From CAYSLC01 sp964431545 (GTDB lineage: Bacteria; Desulfobacterota; Desulfobacteria; Desulfobacterales; JAABSP01): a DNA stretch of 17,473 bases. How positions within the stretch are numbered: position 1 is the first letter of the stretch; the number at the start of each line of letters is the position of its first letter. Under the pieces are notes generated by a model that saw only the letters and a program-made list of their open reading frames with translations, searched no databases and was not told the DNA's origin. The position numbers and the translations under genes were made by a program. The DNA is taken from the NCBI GenBank assembly GCA_964431545.1, contig CAYSLC010000117.1, positions 1 through 17,473 on the forward strand, in the 5' to 3' direction. Shown one piece after another: positions 14,980-17,473 of this stretch.

Positions 14980-15213
14980 ATGAGCCAAGAGATCAAAAAG
15001 AAACAGGTCTGTCGTTGTGAAAACTGCGGAAACGAAGCCGAAATGGTGGTCACCTGTTCCATGCCCTCGGTGGAGACCGAGGAGAAGAAAGAGACCGAAA
15101 AACCGCCCATGGTCCCCGAGGGAAAGGCCGACGAATCCGGCGAGGATCGGGTCAAGGGGACGGCCGTCTGCTCCCACTGCGGAAACGAGGCCGACATGTG
15201 GGTGGACCTGTAA
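14980..15213 (+). CDS. Small protein with repeated CxxCGNEA zinc-ribbon-like motifs
   Basis: The 77-residue protein has two copies of a Cys motif: CRCENCGNEAEMVVTC (C11, C13, C16, C26) and CSHCGNEADMW (C64, C67). They are separated by a Glu/Lys-rich linker with VETEEKKETEKPPMVPEG. The knuckles suit zinc or iron binding by a small zinc-ribbon- or rubredoxin-like fold; I do not recognise a named family. Its position directly after a PerR-like box suggests a role in metal or peroxide stress, but this is inference. The start at 14980 follows a good AGAGGAGA; a longer frame from ATG 14917 would overlap a hairpin-forming leader and lacks a ribosome site. The citrate synthase gene follows after 87 bp. 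Confidence 0.72.
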   Translation: MSQEIKKKQVCRCENCGNEAEMVVTCSMPSVETEEKKETEKPPMVPEGKADESGEDRVKGTAVCSHCGNEADMWVDL

Positions 15214-15262
15214 TCCATCGGCCTTATTGGCTCCACCATCGACGATTCACCACCATGACGCG

Positions 15263-15284
15263 CCCCGATCCTTGGGATCGAGGG
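15263..15284 (+). other. Intergenic hairpin before citrate synthase
   Basis: CGATCC (15266-15271) pairs perfectly with GGATCG (15275-15280) around a TTG loop. The stem extends by CCC/GGG across one bulged A. No T-tract follows, so it is not a standard terminator. It could alter mRNA stability between the two genes. Confidence 0.35.
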
Positions 15285-15300
15285 CGGACCGGGGGGACAA

Positions 15301-16491
15301 ATGGAAGAAGAATGCACACCCATGCCGGTGAAGAACACGGGATTGCGGGATCTGGTCATCGCCAGCACCAAGATCTGCGACGTGATCGGCAGTGAAGGGA
15401 AGCTGATCTATCGGGGATACCTCATCCAGGACCTTGCGGAGAACGCCACCTTCGAGGAGGTGATCCATCTGCTGCTCCACGAAAGACTTCCATCAAAGTC
15501 CGATCTGGTGGCCTTCAAGGCGCGGTTGAGCCGGGAGCGGGAATTGCCGGAGGAGGTGCTCTCCGCCCTGAGGACCCGGCCCAAGGAGGCGCTGCCCATG
15601 GATATCCTCCAGAGCGCCGTCCCCATGCTCGCCCACCATGATCCGGATGTGACGGGGGAGCTTTCCCGGGAGGCGACCCTGCGGATGGGGGTCAAACTCA
15701 TCGCAAAGCTGCCCACCCTCCTGGCCGCGTGGGAACGCCTCCGGACCGGTAAGGAGCCCGTGCCGCCCTCTCCGGACCTCGACCACGGGGCCAACTTCCT
15801 CTACATGATGTCCGGGGTAGCGCCCGACGAAGAGGTGGGACGCTTTTTCGACACCTGCCTGGTGCTCCATGCGGAGCACTCCTTCAACGCCTCCACCTTC
15901 GCGGCCCGGGAGGTCGCCTCCACCCAGGCCCACATCTATGCCGCCGTGGCCGCGGCCATCGGGTCCCTCTCCGGCGCCCTGCACGGCGGGGCCAACACGA
16001 GGGTGATGCGGATGCTGATGGAGATCGGCGAGGAGGGGCGCATCGAGGAGTACGTCAACCGCCGGTTCGATGCCGGCGGCAAGATCATGGGGCTCGGCCA
16101 CGCCGTCTACGACACGGACGACCCCCGTGCCCTGATCCTGGCCCCCATGTCCCGGAAGATGGGGGAGCGGGCCGGCGTGCCCGAGTGGTACCGGATCTCC
16201 AGGACCCTGGAGAAGAAGGCCAAGGAGGCGTTCAAAGAGCGGAAAGGAAAGGATATCTTCGCAAACGTCGATTTCTACAGCGCCTCCCTCTATTACGCCA
16301 TGGGGATCCCCATCGATCTCTTCACCCCCGTCTTCGCCGTCTCCCGGGTGGCGGGATGGGTGGCCCATGTCCTGGAGGAGCAGTTCGCCGAGGCGGCCCC
16401 CAAGCCGATGCTCTACCGTCCGGAGTCGGAGTACATCGGCGACTATTGCGGCCCGGAGGAGTGCAAATGGTCGCCCATCGAGGTCCGGTGA
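15301..16491 (+). CDS. gltA: Citrate synthase
   Basis: The 396-residue protein condenses acetyl-CoA with oxaloacetate to citrate, the entry step of the TCA cycle. The catalytic residues are all present: H228 in GALHGGAN, H267 in GLGHAVY and D324 in NVDFYSA, with the substrate-binding R276 in DPRA. It matches the family through IGSEGKLIYRGYLIQDLAEN (near 30-50), the HAEHSFNASTFAAREVAST segment and the C-terminal VAGWVAHVLEEQ. Its length of about 400 is close to bacterial and archaeal type enzymes. A 2-methylcitrate synthase cannot be fully excluded, but no prpB/prpD neighbours are seen. ATG 15301 follows GGGGGGAC; ATG 15322 is an alternative. It lies between a Cys-motif mini-protein and the PerR-like regulator, an unusual setting that hints at redox-responsive control of carbon entry. 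Confidence 0.94.
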   Translation: MEEECTPMPVKNTGLRDLVIASTKICDVIGSEGKLIYRGYLIQDLAENATFEEVIHLLLHERLPSKSDLVAFKARLSRERELPEEVLSALRTRPKEALPMDILQSAVPMLAHHDPDVTGELSREATLRMGVKLIAKLPTLLAAWERLRTGKEPVPPSPDLDHGANFLYMMSGVAPDEEVGRFFDTCLVLHAEHSFNASTFAAREVASTQAHIYAAVAAAIGSLSGALHGGANTRVMRMLMEIGEEGRIEEYVNRRFDAGGKIMGLGHAVYDTDDPRALILAPMSRKMGERAGVPEWYRISRTLEKKAKEAFKERKGKDIFANVDFYSASLYYAMGIPIDLFTPVFAVSRVAGWVAHVLEEQFAEAAPKPMLYRPESEYIGDYCGPEECKWSPIEVR

Positions 16492-16564
16492 CGGGGATCC
16501 GGCCCCGGCGGAGCCGCCGGCCGGCCGCGCCGGGGCCGACAAACGAAAGAAGGATCGAACCGCG

Positions 16565-16975
16565 TTGCTGAAAGAACGGAACATCCGCATGACCCCCCAG
16601 CGCCGGGTCATCCTGGAGACCCTGCGCGAGAACAACACCCATCCCAGCGCGGACGAGGTGTACGACATGGTGCGCCGGAAGCTGCCGCGCATCAGTCTGG
16701 GGACGGTCTACCGGAACCTCGAGATCCTCTCCGATCTCGGGGAGATCCAGAAGCTGGAACTGAGCGGCAGCCTGAAGCGGTTCGACGGCAACCCGGAGAA
16801 GCACTACCACATCCGGTGCATCAACTGCGACCGGCTCGATGACGCCCCGTTGCAGTCCTTCGACAACATCGAGGACAAGCTGATGGGGACGACGGAGTAC
16901 CAGGTGCTCGGCCACCGGCTGGAGTTCATGGGGCTCTGCCCCGCCTGCCTGGAGAAGGCCGCCTCCCGCTGGTAG
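16565..16975 (+). CDS. perR: PerR-like Fur-family metalloregulator
   Basis: The 136-residue protein has the Fur-family winged helix (RMTPQRRVILETL, HPSADEVYDMV, ISLGTVYRNLEIL) and a metal-binding dimer domain. Two CxxC pairs (C85-C88 and C125-C128) should hold the structural zinc. The regulatory site fits Bacillus PerR: H26 in HPSAD, D74 in RFDG where Fur proteins usually have Glu, H80 and H82 in HYHIRC, and D92/D93. By family knowledge PerR represses until peroxide oxidises a metal-ligand His. The start is a TTG at 16565, ten bases after AAGGA. No ATG or GTG in frame gives a better start after the citrate synthase stop; the open frame upstream lies inside citrate synthase and is not credible. 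A PerR-like box lies at 14850-14864. Confidence 0.87.
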   Translation: MLKERNIRMTPQRRVILETLRENNTHPSADEVYDMVRRKLPRISLGTVYRNLEILSDLGEIQKLELSGSLKRFDGNPEKHYHIRCINCDRLDDAPLQSFDNIEDKLMGTTEYQVLGHRLEFMGLCPACLEKAASRW

Positions 16976-16995
16976 GGGCGGCCGGATCGACGACC

Positions 16996-17473
16996 ATGGG
17001 CATCGGCGGCCGTCCGGGGAGGGAGGCGGACATCCGGCTGCGGAACTGGATGGCGGACAACGGTGTGGGCCTCTTCGCAGCCGCGGATCTGGCGGATCAT
17101 CCCACCCCGGGGGACCAAACCGGCGCCGGGTTTCCGGCCGCCGTCTCCTTCGCGGTTGCCATGGACCCGCGGATCATGGCCGCCATCCGAAACGGCCCCA
17201 ACCGGCCCTACGCCGACGAGTACGCCCGGGTCAACGCCCGGATCGACCGTCTTTCCGAATCCCTGGCCGAAGCCGTCCACGGCTGGGGACACCGGGCCCT
17301 GCCCCTGGCGGCCTCCGCGCGCACCGACAAGACCGCCGTTCGGGGGGACTTTCCCCACAAGACCGCCGCCACCCGGGCCGGACTCGGATGGATCGGCCGC
17401 CACTGCCAGCTCATCACCCGTCCCTTCGGCCCCTGGGTCCGGCTCGGCACCGTCTTCACCGACCTCCCGTTGA
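16996..17473 (+). CDS. QueG-like 4Fe-4S double-cluster family protein, partial (cut by window end)
   Basis: A frame from ATG 16996 stays open to the last base and so lacks its 3' end. The 159 visible residues show SFAVAMDPRIMAAI, YADEYARVNARIDRLSESLAEAV, a RALPLAAS segment, then FPHKTAATRAGLGWIGRHCQLITRPFGPWVRLGTVFTD. This is the typical middle of epoxyqueuosine-reductase-like proteins, just before the ferredoxin-type Cys motifs that should follow. QueG itself makes queuosine in tRNA; shorter relatives in anaerobes have unknown substrates, so I do not assign the queuosine role. The stop in another frame at the very end is not its own. It begins 20 bp after the PerR-like gene and is probably in the same unit. 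The Shine-Dalgarno is weak (GGGGCGG); ATG 17050 is possible. Confidence 0.8.
   Translation, partial: MGIGGRPGREADIRLRNWMADNGVGLFAAADLADHPTPGDQTGAGFPAAVSFAVAMDPRIMAAIRNGPNRPYADEYARVNARIDRLSESLAEAVHGWGHRALPLAASARTDKTAVRGDFPHKTAATRAGLGWIGRHCQLITRPFGPWVRLGTVFTDLPL

Noticed and set aside
16367..16564. Long N-terminal extension of the PerR-like protein
   Set aside because: It lies mostly within citrate synthase, is Ser/Arg/Pro-rich shadow sequence and would make the protein much longer than the family.
17063..17473. 136-codon frame ending exactly at the window end
   Set aside because: It is an Arg/Pro/Ser-rich shadow of the QueG-like frame that starts at 16996 and shows real family motifs.

Overview
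This is a GC-rich (roughly two-thirds G+C), densely coded bacterial segment. The gene mix suggests an anaerobic member of the Desulfobacterota (old Deltaproteobacteria) or a close relative. It includes a ferredoxin-like protein with a winged-helix N-terminus, a PerR-like regulator, a QueG-like protein, a cNMP-binding/DUF4388 protein and a DUF2760/Hsp70 cassette. The lineage is inferred from gene content only; no rRNA or tRNA gene was seen.

Layout. (1) 1-2138, plus strand: signalling genes. A 5'-disrupted histidine kinase tail with an intact receiver domain is followed by a PAS-PAS-GGDEF diguanylate cyclase. (2) 6960 down to 2154, minus strand: a compact five-gene run. In transcription order it encodes a 56-residue Cys-rich protein, an acyltransferase/alpha-beta hydrolase fusion, a multi-cluster Fe-S protein with a winged-helix-like N-terminus, a membrane-anchored LysM-like protein and a class II aldolase-like protein. 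Gaps are 39 bp or less and two genes overlap by 4 bp (ATGA). (3) 6961-7380: a divergent regulatory region with a promoter candidate in each direction. The rightward promoter carries a palindrome between its -35 and -10. (4) 7381-12832, plus strand: a DUF2760 membrane protein followed by two divergent Hsp70 paralogues, the second with a large alpha-helical C-terminal extension. This is the least understood and most interesting unit here. (5) 14691 down to 12842, minus strand: a cNMP-domain/DUF4388 protein and a FlgO-like lipoprotein. The lipoprotein has its own promoter, with a run of ten Gs between -35 and -10. (6) 14837-17473, plus strand: a promoter overlapped by a PerR/Fur-like box, then a Cys-motif mini-protein, citrate synthase, a PerR-like regulator, and a QueG-like protein cut by the window end.

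How the parts may work together. The DUF2760/Hsp70/Hsp70 genes look like one co-transcribed, membrane-associated chaperone-like module. They sit under a housekeeping-type promoter, not a visible sigma32 or CIRCE heat-shock signal. The rightmost cluster could be a peroxide- or iron-responsive unit in which the PerR-like protein binds upstream of its own operon. The leftward five-gene run joins lipid-type chemistry (acyl transfer and ester hydrolysis) with Fe-S proteins and an aldolase-like enzyme; its pathway is not known to me. No CRISPR array, insertion sequence, phage gene or RNA gene was found.
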